A stretch of DNA of 64,000 nt from Odontocerum albicorne. Lineage: Eukaryota > Arthropoda > Insecta > Trichoptera > Odontoceridae. Positions 10,813-21,186 of the stretch are shown in pieces. The translations under genes were made by a program, and so were the position numbers. Under the pieces are notes generated by a model. It saw nothing but the letters and a program-made list of their open reading frames with translations. It was not told the DNA's origin and ran no database searches. Every line of letters starts with the position of its first letter. The first letter of the stretch is position 1. The DNA lies in the NCBI GenBank assembly GCA_949825065.1, contig OX463856.1:15011757-15075756 (forward strand), read 5' to 3'.

Positions 10813-12204
10813 GACAGAATCATGAATCTATAAAACATATCAACTCCCCCCTATTTACTATGTGTTAAGGAAGTTAACAGTTTTTTATTAAAAACATTCA
10901 AAATAAAAAATGATAAACCTTGTATTATTTAAAATTTTGATAACGAGAGCTTATTGTGATGCACTTCAAGAACATATTCTTTATTTTTCTGTGAAAATAT
11001 TGTCATGTTATATCGAGTCTCAAGAGGATGATTGGTTCTCTATAGGGAAAACAATATTATCTCATTTAAGTGAATAAGGAGAAATGAACTCCGTAGCTAA
11101 GTTGCAAAGATACTTTCCGGTAAATCAGAATAAAATATTAAAAAAGCTTACTAGTCTGGTTAAAGATTTCGTCACGTGCGTTAATATTACTAACAAGTGG
11201 AATAATTATTCCAGCGGTTTTTAACCCGAGAGCTCGATTAATATAACCGAATCTCCGTCATTGATCTAAACTTTTTTTACGTTAAAAGATAAAAAAGTGC
11301 TGTTAAGCAATACGTCCGCCAGATGTATGGTGTAAAATTATGTACACAAAACAATGTATTTATAAATAATGAACTGAAACTTGTAGTTGTTCTCAGTTCA
11401 ACTTTATACTTAACTGAAAAAAAAAAACATATAACATATGTTCAAATTTAATAAAATATGAATTCTTTAAAAAATCAAGATGTTCATCACGAAAACTATA
11501 TATGCATTAAAATAATTATTGATTATAAAAATCACTAAAGTATTGAGATACTAGTAAACAGAGCTAATCTCAAGTTTTTTCAAATGTTTTGAAATCAAAG
11601 ATAGTATTATTTGATTGTGGATTAAGTTGTTAATTTAAAATAAGTTAAATCTGAACATACCAACTTTTGGCAGTCACCCCAATATATAAACTCAAAATAT
11701 TATTTTTAAGGAAAGAACATTAACTTTTCTTGAGAAAGTGTTTAAGAATTTTATTATATAAAGCTTGTTTTCTATTGTATAATTTGATATGACTTTTCCT
11801 ATATATTTTTTGGTAAATTTAACATCGGAAATGTTTTTTCTTTACACTGACACACCGTTTCTTTTCACTACATTTAGTTTCATATTTATACGTTTCGGAG
11901 CGTTTTATTGCTTTCACAGTGCCAGCGAATTAGCATCTTTATAGTACCTTTATTTTATTTCTTCATATAAAAATGATGAATGTGTCATTACTTCGAATAT
12001 TTGATGAGAGGTGTTAAACCGCGAAAATATATTATATTTAAGATTGGATATATTTGATGACATAACATATTTATTATCTTTCATTTAATTTTTTTTTAGT
12101 TGAAAGTATATTATTCTATAATTTTAAGTTGTTGAACCTCTAAAAGTATTTGGAAAAAATATTTATTGATAGAAATTTTTTTTCGTGCCAATATCGGTAG
12201 TGTC
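10813..12204. other. Long stretch without recognised gene or repeat family
   Basis: AT-rich throughout. A phrase near 11150-11230 (TCTGGTTAAAGATTTCGTCA, then CAAGTGG) loosely resembles 44685-44720. No frame, RNA or transposon terminus is supported. Confidence 0.45.
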
Positions 12205-12300
12205 TCCAACATGTTACACTGGCGACCCAGGAGTTCCGTACCTACTCTAGAGGTTGTTAACCCGAAGGCTACATTACTGGGGCTGGAGACAATATGATCA
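12205..12300 (+). other. Possible LTR edge and primer-binding region
   Basis: TGTTACA followed by CTGGCGACCCAGGAGTTCCG looks like the junction of a 5' LTR and a tRNA primer-binding site in Gypsy-type elements, where TGGCGAC is common. No matching second LTR, no gag-pol frame and no polypurine tract were found nearby, so this is only a hint. Confidence 0.2.
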
Positions 12301-12379
12301 TCATGGTGTTTACAATGTCTAAAATATTAATCCGGATAATTTAAAGTGTATTATACCAAATTATAATTAATACTAATAC

Positions 12380-13065
12380 GAATTAAGCGACTCAAAATAT
12401 ACTTTGATGAAAGCGAAATAAACTAAATTATTTAATAATTAAGTATCCCAAAATATACTTTGATGAAAGCGAAATAAACTAAATTCTTTAATAATTAAGT
12501 GACCCAAAATATACTTTGATGAAAGCGAAATAAACAAAACTATTTAAAAATGATGTGACCCAAAATATACTTTGATGAAAGCGAAATAAACTAAATTCTT
12601 TAATAATTAAGTGACCCAAAATATACTTTGATGAAAGCGAAATAAACTAAATTATTTAAAAATTAAGTGACCCAAAATATACTTTGATGAAAGCGAAATA
12701 AACTAAATTATTTAATAATTAAGTGACCCAAAATATAGTTTGATGAAAGCGAAATAAACTAAATTATTTAATAATTAAGTGACCCAAAATATACTTTGAT
12801 GAAAGCGAAATAAACTAAATTATTTAATAATTAAGTGACCCAAAATATAGTTTGATGAAAGCGAAATAAACTAAATTATTTAATAATTAAGTGACCCAAA
12901 ATATACTTTGATGAAAGCGAAATAAACTAAATTCTTTAATAATTAAGTGACCCAAAATATACTTTGATGAAAGCGAAATAAACTAAATTATTTAATAATT
13001 AAGTGACCCAAAAATAATTTGATGAAAGCGAAATAAACTAAATTATTTAATAATTAAGTGACCTG
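12380..13065. repeat. 56-bp satellite, 12 units
   Basis: Twelve head-to-tail units, period 56 bp, recognised by TTGATGAAAGCGAAATAAAC at 12404, 12460, 12516 and so on to about 13019. Units differ by a few substitutions (ATACTTTG or ATAGTTTG, ATTATTTAA or ATTCTTTAA), and the last unit boundary is one base short. Its GACCCAAAATATA part resembles a segment of the larger repeat that follows at once. Confidence 0.95.
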
Positions 13066-14019
13066 AATTTGTTTATTAAAAGAGGATACTTTAACACGAT
13101 CATACAAAAAGGAATACTTAATGCAAAATTTTGATGATTAACATAAATGCATTAAATGAACCAATAATAGCACTTCATATATTTTTTTAAATATTTATTT
13201 TTCAAAAACACGTAGAGAAAAGTCGTAAAGAACATTTAATACGTAAATTATATAAAACTGTAGAAAATCGAAAATGAGTTTGATTTTTTTATGTACGAGT
13301 ACACATTTGAAAGCAACGAACACACAGATTCAAGGAAAAAACACTACGAATTTGCTGACTAAAACGTTTATGATTTTGTTTGTTAAAACAGGAAACTTCA
13401 ACACGGTTCCATAAAAATGAATATTTAATGTATAAATTTGCTGATTAACATCAATGCGAAATTAGGCATTTAATGATCCAAATATAGTACTTCATATATT
13501 TAAAAGAAAAACTCAACTTTCAAAAACATGGCCGAGAAAAGGCGTAAAGAAGAACATTTATTTCGTAAATTATGTAAAACTGTAGAAAACAGGAAATCAT
13601 AAATGAGTTTGAATTTTTTTGTGTGCGAGTATATTTGACGGGAGTGAACATACAGATTCGAGGAAAAAAAACTATTAATTTGCTAACTAAAAAGTTTATT
13701 ATTTTGTTTTTTAAAAGAGGAAATTTCAACACGGTCATATAAAATGTATATTTAATGCATAAATTTGATTATTAATATGAATGCGGAAATTAGGCATTTA
13801 ATGACCCAAATATAGTATTTTAGATATTTGAAAAAAATATTTCATTTAAAAAAAAAACACGGCAGAGAAAAGGCGTAAAGAAGAGCATTTAATTCGTAAA
13901 TAATGAAAACTGTAGAAAACAGGAAATCATAAATGAGTTTGATTTTTTTATGTGTGAGTACACATTTAACAGGAGCGGACATACATGTTCAAGGAAAAAA
14001 ACTATTAATTTGCTTTAGC
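13066..14019. repeat. Three tandem ~310-330 bp repeats
   Basis: Three diverged head-to-tail copies, starting at about 13066, 13371 and 13688. Each carries in order: TTAAAAGAGGA, ACACGGTCATA, TTGATTATTAA, a block with AAAACACGGCAGAGAAAAGG, CGTAAAGAAG, AAACTGTAGAAAACAGGAAA, ATGAGTTTGATTTTTTTATG, and AAGGAAAAAA.CTA.TAATTT. The second and third contain TTAATGACCCAAATATAGTA, close to the 56-bp satellite unit. No coding potential. Confidence 0.9.
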
Positions 14020-14081
14020 TATAAAATATTCTTTAGGAAGGAAAATTGTAAAATTTAACATAAAAAATGTAAAAATTGTAT

Positions 14082-14165
14082 GCTTGGTTGAAGAGATTAG
14101 CATTTGACCATTAGCCTACCAAGTTGTACTGTACTGTATACAACGAAAATGAAATACGATACAAT
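14082..14165 (+). mobile_element. SINE1 tail fragment, plus strand
   Basis: CTTGGTTGAAGAGATTAGC, then ACCATTAGCCTACCAAG, TTGTACTG and GTATACAACGAAAATG match the last third of SINE1 at 3665-3750 and 48370-48465. The head is missing. Confidence 0.5.
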
Positions 14166-14770
14166 ACAGACTTCAATCTAACAAACTGATTGTTCCAAAT
14201 CGATCCTTTAGGATGGGATATTATAATTAACTTTTTCCGTTGCTGGTGGCGTGTGTCGCTTTAGGAAGCATTAAAAGACAACCCTTTTTGGGATATCTTG
14301 TCAAAATGTATGAGGTTAAATGAACACTGCACAATACAATACACGATACACTATACAATACATGACACAATACATTACACAATACATGACACAATACATT
14401 ACACAATACACTACACTCAACCTAAAGCCGAATGTGTAGCTATCACATATCAGAAGATCCACGAAGGTGTCTTTGTGTATCGTCTTGCCATGGTAAGATT
14501 TTTGTAATTTTCTTACAAAATATGTTTTTCTGAATACGAGTTTATGCAGATGCGGGTAAATACCTCATCCAGTGGCCGTAGTCAATACGTTCTTATTATT
14601 CAACTTATGTGTGTATATGTATTAATTATATTACAGTACTCGTATATATTAATTATATTAATAGTGGGGGGTTCAAGCCCTGAGTTAGAGCGCCCTTGAG
14701 AAAAGTTTGCTCTTTAAACAGCGTTACATAAGTTGTCCTTTTATTATTATTATTATTATTCATGATTATT
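14166..14770 (+). repeat. R3 dispersed repeat, most complete copy
   Basis: Begins with the GATTGTTCCAAATCGATCC block, contains an (ACAATACATG)-like microsatellite at 14325-14415, CCTAAAGCCGAATGTGTAGC and AGAAGATCCACGAAGGTGTC, and ends with GGGGTTCAAGCCCTGAGTTA followed by a stem-loop at 14688-14733 and a (TTA)n tail. The frame at 14298-14507 is produced by the microsatellite. A B-box-like GGTTCAAGCCC sits just before the hairpin. Class unknown. Confidence 0.7.
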
Positions 14771-14844
14771 ATTTTTATTTCGGTTTACCAAGAAAGTTAT
14801 ACGCATAATTTGTTCGGGTACCACTATAGCTGACATACATGATT

Positions 14845-14936
14845 TCCAGACGTTCCAGTTCCGAGTAAGCACGCCCTCGAGTAGAGTTTACTCTCTAAAC
14901 GGCACTATATAAAATTGTCCTTTAAATTGAAAAACA
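14845..14936 (+). repeat. R3 3' end with conserved stem-loop
   Basis: CCAGTTCCGAGTAAGCACGC, then a hairpin with inner stem AGAG/CTCT around TTTA, then ACGGCACTATATAAAATTGTCC. Aligns with the 3' ends at 14688, 18058, 26632, 43945 and 53672. Confidence 0.65.
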
Positions 14937-15067
14937 CAATACATTCAGGCTCTGTAGTAAGGGAAAGTAGTACAATAAAACCTCATATAAAATATACTCG
15001 TACAATAATGTATTTGATAAATAATAGAAATGAAGGACGATTTAATAGAAAAATTCAATTGTGTTGA

Positions 15068-15246
15068 CAGACTCTAGATTATCCAAGGTCGCTTAATCGG
15101 AGCAGTTAAAGTCCTATTATTAATAAAACATTGGTAAATAATATTACAATATACGAGTATGTTATTAAAAAATATTCGAAATATTTTACTGCCCCGGATT
15201 ATCCGTTGTCCAGTTAATGCGAACCCGGATAATCGAGAGTCTACTG
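15068..15246. mobile_element. Tigger/pogo-like short element
   Basis: Left end CAGACTCTAGATTATCCAAG; right end complement CAGTAGACTCTCGATTATCC. This CAG..GACTCTCGATTATCCG terminus is typical of jerky/Tigger-type elements. 179 bp, no frame. The expected TA duplication is not preserved, so one end may be degraded. Confidence 0.65.
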
Positions 15247-15688
15247 TTGTTTGTTTGAATAATATGTTACATCGCAGAGGAAGTACATCACATTTCTGAT
15301 AAGTTTTACTGTTAATGGGTTAATAATGCCGGCCATTCTGCACGCCGCCCTTTCCGACGCCGCAGTGAAGCTATTGTCGAAATGTGATTCTCAGTAGTTA
15401 ACTTTGTTTTTTACAGCATTCCTACTAGTTTATTTCCAATGATATTCATCATGAGATCTTCTTCAGTGTTTTTTCATCACATCTCAAACATATTTATCCG
15501 TATCAGTATGACTTAAGTCTAAGGATTATCATCCTTAAATTAATTTAATTTATATTATTTTAAATAAGTTAACATTTAGGATTCCTATAATATGTCGTAT
15601 TATGTAAATGGGTATTCAAATAATTAATTAAAGGATAAATAGTGCAATTTATTGAAATATATTAAAATATCAAGATTATGGTCTATAG

Positions 15689-15946
15689 CAGCGGTCGCCA
15701 AAGTGGTGGTCCGCGAAAAAATGTCAATGGTCCGCAGAGAAATGTGGACATAATTTTCATTTTTTAATCCACAGCAAATCAACCCGGAAAAATGAGTGAC
15801 TTGGACGGGTGAACGATACAAGATGGATTAAATCATGACAATCTCGTAAGACATGTGACTAGCTGCATTGCACATGTTTTGTCTTACTTTCGCCTCGTTT
15901 CGCACTCTTCTAATGTTTCACAGTGCGGCTCTTCTTTATATATTTT
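15689..15946. mobile_element. hAT-like left end remnant
   Basis: Starts CAGCGGTCGCCAAAGTGGTG, followed by a GGTCCGCG repeat motif, typical of hAT termini (CAG.GGT..CCAAA). The eight bases before it, GTCTATAG, resemble the 8-bp duplication of the hAT element at 16301. No matching right end was found; an S3 foldback has been inserted downstream. Confidence 0.45.
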
Positions 15947-15956
15947 ATAGGTAATA

Positions 15957-16219
15957 CTGTAATTTATTTTTATCAAACACAGTTTAATCCACTTTTTTCT
16001 AACGGTATAACCCTACCGGTTTCAAAGCTTTCACCTCATCTTCAGGAGAGCACAAACAATACTAAATTCTGTTCGAACTGGTACCCCTGAATATGAGGTG
16101 AAAGCCTTGAAACCGGTAGGGTTATACCGTTACAAAAAATTGGAATAAACAGTGTTTGATAAAAATAAATTACAATGTATTTAAACCTCCACAACGTTAA
16201 TGCCTTAACTATAAACAAC
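15957..16219. mobile_element. S3 foldback element with 10-bp flanking duplication
   Basis: A palindromic element: outer ATCAAACAC.GTTTAATCC against GGAATAAACAGTGTTTGAT, inner AACGGTATAACCCTACCGGT against ACCGGTAGGGTTATACCGTT. The right side carries an extra tail, AAACCTCCACAACGTTAATG. It is flanked by ATAGGTAATA at 15947-15956 and 16220-16229, which supports insertion. A second full copy lies at 61615-61855 and a rearranged one at 45625-45790. A short CTGA.TATGAGG...GAAA arrangement in the right arm recalls hammerhead-like cores (see findings). Confidence 0.75.
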
Positions 16220-16236
16220 ATAGGTAATATTATTTT

Positions 16237-16278
16237 CTGTCCACGCCCCCGCACGTGGATGCGCGGGGGCGTGGACAG
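16237..16278. other. GC-rich perfect hairpin
   Basis: A 16-bp perfect stem, CTGTCCACGCCCCCGC at 16237-16252 with its exact complement at 16263-16278, around a 10-base loop. It is one of the GC-richest spots in the window. It lies between the S3 insertion and the hAT element. Confidence 0.9.
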
Positions 16279-16300
16279 AGGACACGTATATACTCTATAG

Positions 16301-16701
16301 CAGGGCTTCTTAAACTTTTTTCATTCACGACCCCATTTATGATAGCGAGTTTCCTGGCGACCCCATATAAATATAAAGCGACCCCATAAAAAAACAAAGA
16401 AGTTGTTCATAACCCTTACAATTTTGAAATGTAAAGCCAAATTGAAGAAAAGATTCATCATATTTTCTTTTTCGCACATTAGATGCCTGTTTTTCAATAC
16501 TTTGTCCTACCTGAGGAGAGTTTGTAGCATTATCATCTGCGTCATTACCATTCTTATTTAAGTTCAGCCATTTATCCATGGCCAAAAATTATTTTGATCC
16601 TAAAATCCTATTTAAATATTTGACATTAAAATCTCTCGCGACCCCAGAATTTTGCTACGCGACCCCATTTTGGGTCGCGACCCATAGTTTAAGAAGGCCT
16701 G
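16301..16701 (-). mobile_element. hAT deletion derivative with 8-bp target duplication
   Basis: 401 bp flanked by CTCTATAG at 16293-16300 and 16702-16709. Terminal inverted repeats: CAGGGCTTCTTAAAC at left; the right end reads GTTTAAGAAGGCCTG. Both ends carry repeated CGACCCCA motifs. A minus-strand frame at 16337-16585 begins MAMDKWLNL and contains KRKYDESFLQFGFTF, the N-terminal signature of Charlie/ZBED-type hAT transposases. The catalytic and dimerisation parts are absent, so it could only move in trans. Confidence 0.88.
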
Positions 16702-16727
16702 CTCTATAGCAATATTTTAGAACAAAA

Positions 16728-17158
16728 TGTGATTTATGAAACTGAAATATGGACGTGGAAAAATTGAGATATGCCGAATAAATGCTGTAGAAAAGCGTGT
16801 ACTGAGAATTATGCATGAGGTGACTATGGGGGATTTAATACGTGATGAAGTGATTAGGGATGAATGTGAACTTAAAGCATATTGAGTAAGTTCAAGATTA
16901 CTCTGAGATAGTTTTGGCATGTATTTTGAATAAAGACTAACCAAACGAATATACAGTGCAAATGTGAGTAGAAGGTGTTATAGAGAAATCTCAAGAAAAG
17001 TTTAGTTGATCTAGTGAATAATATTTAGAAAGAAGAATGTCTGTGTATGGATGTAGAAGAGGCAAAATAAGTATGTCGCAATAGGAAAGTCTAGCGCTTT
17101 CTCCACTCTACCTATATCTACCTCAACAGAAAACGGTGTGATGGTATGTATGTTATAT
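16728..17158 (+). mobile_element. LINE-B fragment, plus strand
   Basis: Plus-strand frames read ETEIWTWKN, NAVEKRVLRIMHEVTMGD, RDEVIRDECELKAY, then RLTKRIYSANVSRR and a decayed Arg/Cys region, ending with CTACCTCAACAGAAAACGG and GTGTGATGGTATGTA. It spans the RT end and its 3' UTR start; several stops and frame changes. Confidence 0.75.
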
Positions 17159-17284
17159 TAAATAAGTTCAAAAGTAATTATAACATGACTTTTTTATTCT
17201 ATGAAATATTTTTGTTTTGAAAAACTTGGATTACTTTTTAATATCACATTTATCATTCAAATATACCAAATAAATTTTCCTAGA

Positions 17285-17390
17285 CTGGGACCATATTATA
17301 TTTTTTTTTGGTTACGATCGGAAAAAGAACCAGATACCCACAGTTGGAAGTCTTTCTAACCAGGTCACAGATATGTTTCAATCCCTATTC
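17285..17390 (-). mobile_element. SINE1-like remnant, minus strand
   Basis: The complement has TGTGACCTGGTTAGAAAGAC (A-box side), a degraded B box (TATCTGGTTCT) and a GGTCCCAGTCTAGG block as in 9475-9600. Very degraded. Confidence 0.35.
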
Positions 17391-18029
17391 TTAAATTATT
17401 GAAAAGTAAAATACGAGTATATAGTTTTGCGGTCCGCCTCTGTTTTGGAAATATAGGGTATACACACAGAAACGGAAAACAAAGAATTAATTGTCTGAAA
17501 TAATTAATTATCTAGAAAACATACATTACTTTTTCTTAGAACTTCTCAACATTAATTTTATTATTGACGATCTTCCGAATGATAACCTTAAAATATTGGC
17601 CGTTACATTCGTGTTCGTTGTACACAAACTCGAATAAAAGAAGTATTTATTTATAAAGCAATTTTCGTAAATAAATTCTATCGATTTTAAAACCGAAATA
17701 ATTTGATTATATAATTCTTATCTTGCAAGGTTATTTCATAAAATAATGCTCAGGACATAAGTGGTTTATAAAGGGGAATTTTGGTTTGTCTAGAAAGTAA
17801 TTTCTTAATATTAGGTCAAATTTAACGCATAATTACACCAAATGTTCGTAGACCGTGATATTTTCAGTATCTCATCAGTAGTTTTAAACCTAAAGGTTTG
17901 ATCAATTAGACCAAAGAGATCTGTCGGGTAAGAAGGAGAATCGTAGGAATGCTGAGGATCTGATTATAATTTGAGTAATTGCATCTAATAATAGGTTGTC
18001 CGGAAAACAATTTAATTTTTAGTTTGTAA

Positions 18030-18118
18030 ATAATAGTGGGTTCGACTCCCGAGTTAAGGCGCCCTTAAGGAGTGTTTGCTCTCAAACGGCGCTTAATATA
18101 AAGTTCTCCAATCTCTTC
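18030..18118 (+). repeat. R3 3' end with conserved stem-loop
   Basis: GGGTTCGACTCCCGAGTTA (a tRNA B-box-like word), then an outer stem AGGCGCC/GGCGCTT (one G-U pair) around GAGTGTTTGCTC, then TAATATAAAG. This copy has the best-preserved outer stem of the family. Confidence 0.65.
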
Positions 18119-18296
18119 ATAATACATTCAGTAAAAAAACATTGAATAAGTTGATCTTTTACAAGTGAAACCGTCTCGTTGAGAGATCATGATATTTTTA
18201 ACAGGGATATTATATAAAAATATTTCTTTCAAACAATTAAGTAAACACCAAGATTATCGCTAAAGGTCTATAACCACCCGCATTTTGAGTATCGCC

Positions 18297-18440
18297 GGAT
18301 ATGAGTATGTAGCACCTTTTTTATGTCCCTGGGTATGAGTATGTAGCACTTTTTTCATGTCCCTGGGTATGAGTATGTAGCACCTTTTTCATGTCCCTGG
18401 GTATGAGTATGTAGCACCTTTTTCATGTCCCTGGGTATGT
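18297..18440. repeat. 34-bp tandem repeat, 4 units
   Basis: Units begin with GAGTATGTAGCAC at 18303, 18337, 18371 and 18405, exact period 34. Units are nearly identical (CTTTTTTAT, CTTTTTTCA and CTTTTTCA variants). Non-coding. Confidence 0.93.
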
Positions 18441-19136
18441 ACCTGTATATGGAGAGATGTTATGATGTATAACATTTCAGGGATTTGCCTTCATAACATT
18501 TTTAAATTATACAAGCCTATGCTATTTTTCCCCTATGGGAAAAATATTAACAATAATAGCATTCTCATTTCTTTGATAATGAAATCTGTTAATTATTGAG
18601 TTTCTAAAAATAATTTGTTCTTGTTTCTGCAATAAAAACACATATCCGATTGCCTCTTATCCATTGTTGCCACAGTAAAAACAAGGTGATGAATATATTT
18701 ACATTAAAAATAATCATAACACAATGAAAGTTAAAATGTGAGATAAAAAGTATTATTTGACTGGTACACTCGTAAGTCAGTTTATAAAAATGATTAAGTT
18801 TTAAAATTATGGGTTTTCTCCATCTCTTTTCGTATTGAATTATGATTTATTTTGTAAAATGCGTAATAAATATCGAGGGGCGTTTTATTTAGTTTTTTTT
18901 TTGGCCTTTTATGTGTAACTTATTTTGCTTGATAAAAGGCCATTCAATTATTTTGATTTATACCAATGCTCGTTTCGCCAACTTTATCTGATGAATGCGA
19001 GTCCATATTTATTCTTGTAGGAAATTGATAGAATAAATATTCCAACACTTAAGTTTTTTTTTGTTAATGAAGTTTTTTTTTGTATCATTGGTTTCTTTGA
19101 TCCTTGAATTATAATATTATACATCGGTGGAATTAT
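18441..19136. other. Stretch without recognised gene or repeat family
   Basis: AT-rich, with short homopolymer tracts near 18890 and 19050. Nothing supported. Confidence 0.45.
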
Positions 19137-19137
19137 A

Positions 19138-19535
19138 GATGACTCGGCGATCGTGGTCTAACAATTATCAATCATGCTAAGCAAGCGGACACCCCATGTT
19201 CGATTCCTGACGGATTCCTTTTTGGACTGGTTTTACACTTTCGAACCAATTTACTCGTACATTTAATTTTTTTTGTGCTAAAAGCTACTTATTACAAGTT
19301 CTGGAAGCATTGTTAAGTAACAAAAAATAACTTTATGCAAAAACCCTGCAATAGATTCAATCTAATGATCGTCATGGAACTTTCAACTCCTTGTCATCGA
19401 ATTTTAAGTTTGATCTGTGAAGTCTATATTTGCTGAAGTACAACAGTTTGCACGCTATAAATCCACACACGGAAATACGTCGTTCATTCGGAGGATGCTG
19501 ACAATCATACTTGATCACGAACCATTGCCTATCTC
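19138..19535 (+). mobile_element. SINE-S2, plus strand, near full length
   Basis: A tRNA-like head with CGGCGATCGTGGTCTAAC, TGCTAAGCAAGCGGACACCC and the B box GTTCGATTCC at 19198-19207, then TTTTTGGACTGGTTTTACAC, a middle about 250 bp long, and the end GAGGATGCTGACAATCAT, TTGATCACG. The minus-strand copies at 8601-8915, 9776-10812 (split) and 25771-26142 show the same order in reverse. Confidence 0.7.
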
Positions 19536-19544
19536 ATATATCTC

Positions 19545-20659
19545 TAAAATATATTTATCCCATCACCATTGCAACCGAGGATAAATTTGGATGCCGGCAA
19601 AATTTCTGCCATCAATCTTTCTCAGCAGCGTTAATTCTGCAATTGATTTTAACAATGTTGAATTCACTGTCAGAGAATTTTTAATTTTAAACTTTTATTT
19701 TGGTTCATTTTCTTTTCTTTTCTGGACAAATATTTAATGTCGTCACTCTCATTCTCTTCCCATGATTCCTTCTTATCTCTTCCTGATTCTTTTACTCTTC
19801 CTTCTACTCCTTCTCACTTTCTTGGATTACTATCTATATTGGACACGTCATCTTCAGATTTCACTGATACAAACCCACCATTAAATTTGAATAAGCATCT
19901 CCACTCTACTTTCCCTACAAGTAAAAATGACTTTCACGCATGCCATACAAATGCTCAAAGCATACCCGCTCATTATTCTGAGCTGCTCGCCTCATTCCAC
20001 GACCAGCCTGTTCATGCCCTGCTGGTCAGCGAATCCTGGATGAAACTATCACTATCAATCTCACTTTTTTCTTTTAAAGGATTTCATCTTATTCGACGGG
20101 ACAAGGTGGCAAGGGTTGCAGGAGGAGTTTCATTCCCTTAAAGTGTTGTGAAGATTCCTGTCTACTAACACCAACATTTTACTCTTGCAATTTATGCTTT
20201 TTTCTGATTGTAGACTATGCGGACATCTGTCATTTTATAACGAAATACGAAAGCAGCTGGACAAATTACGTCATCTTCTAAATGTTTGTCTAATATTTAT
20301 TTTTAACCTGACAAAGTATGATCATATCACTTCACACTAAAAGACGCTCAACTGGTTAAACGTGAGAAATAGACGTCAAATTCCCATACTATCTCTATTG
20401 TATAGTACCTTTAACTCTCCCGCCGCCCCCACTTTTCAATCCGAAAATTTTAAGCGTCTTTTCTATCATGGACTTGCGCTACGTTCAGACAGATATTGTT
20501 TGTTGGCCTTCCCAGTCCACTGGTCTTCTTTTATACGTCGTTCTTTACTATCCATATAGTGAGACTCTGCAATCAGTTACAAACCAATGTTAGACTCGCT
20601 CCATCCATGGCATGCTTTAATAAGCGACTCAAACAAACTCAAGTCAGTAATATAACGTG
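19545..20659 (+). mobile_element. LINE-A, internally deleted copy (endonuclease plus RT C-terminus)
   Basis: The frame at 19737-20141 holds the start of an APE endonuclease domain: CHTNAQSIPAHYSELLASF, ALLVSESWMKLS, FKGFHLIRRDKVARVAGGV. The N of NAQS and the E of SESW match the expected N and E motifs of this fold. After about 20215 the sequence jumps to the RT end (QLDKLRHLLNVCLIFIFNL, KYDHITSH, LNWLNVRNRRQIPILSLLYS, LALRSDRYCLLAFPV). The RT core is missing. An RTE-like element interrupts the 3' region at 20660-21186, and LINE-A resumes at 21187. The sequence just before the frame may be a remnant of ORF1 or the 5' UTR. Confidence 0.82.
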
Positions 20660-21186
20660 GTCTTGCCTGGGTGGCTTTTGGTAAACTTTCTTACATCCTA
20701 AAATCTCCAAAATACCCCAATCATTTGAAAAAGAGAGTCTTTAATTCATGCATCTTACCGATCCTCACATATGGAATCGAAACTTCTGTCCTAACAAAGC
20801 GAATAACGCAATAACTACTAGTGACACAGAGAGCCATGGAGAGGAGGATGCTGGGAGTTTCACTGCGAGATAGAAAGACCAACAAATAAATGGATAAGAG
20901 AGAGAACCAAAGTCACGGACGTAGTTGAGAGAGCAGCTGCCTTAAAGTGGAGTTGGGCAGGATATATTGCCAGATGCTCTGACTCTCGATGGACGAAAAA
21001 GGTCCTGGAATGGCAGCCTAGAACGGGCAGGAGAGGTGTGGGGAGACCACAGGCTAGATGGTCGGACGATATAAGACGGGCCGCAGGGGTGAAGTGGATG
21101 CAGTATGCCCGAAATAGTGAGTTGTGGAGGACCGAAGGGGAGGCCTATATCCAGGGATGGATCCAGAACGGCTGAAGAAGAAGAAG
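20660..21186 (+). mobile_element. RTE-like LINE, 5'-truncated, nested in LINE-A
   Basis: Flanked by the 11-bp duplication AATATAACGTG (20649-20659 and 21187-21197). Plus-strand translation ends an RTE-type reverse transcriptase: PILTYGIETSVLTK, QRAMERRMLGVSLRDR, RERTKVTDVVERAAALKW, WAGYIARCSDSRW, KKVLEWQPRTGRRGVGRP, ARWSDDIRRAAG, LWRTEGEAYIQGWIQNG then stop. The 3' end is a short (GAA)n tail, as usual for RTE. A premature stop near LTKRITQ* shows decay, but the last ~115 codons are intact, so the insertion is fairly young. Confidence 0.88.

Noticed and set aside
12205..12300. LTR retrotransposon
   Set aside because: Only a PBS-like word was seen; no second LTR, no gag-pol frame and no polypurine tract nearby, so it was kept as a low-confidence hint only.
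14298..14507. Frame with HYTIHDTIHYTIH repeats
   Set aside because: Translation of an (ACAATACATG)-like microsatellite inside R3.
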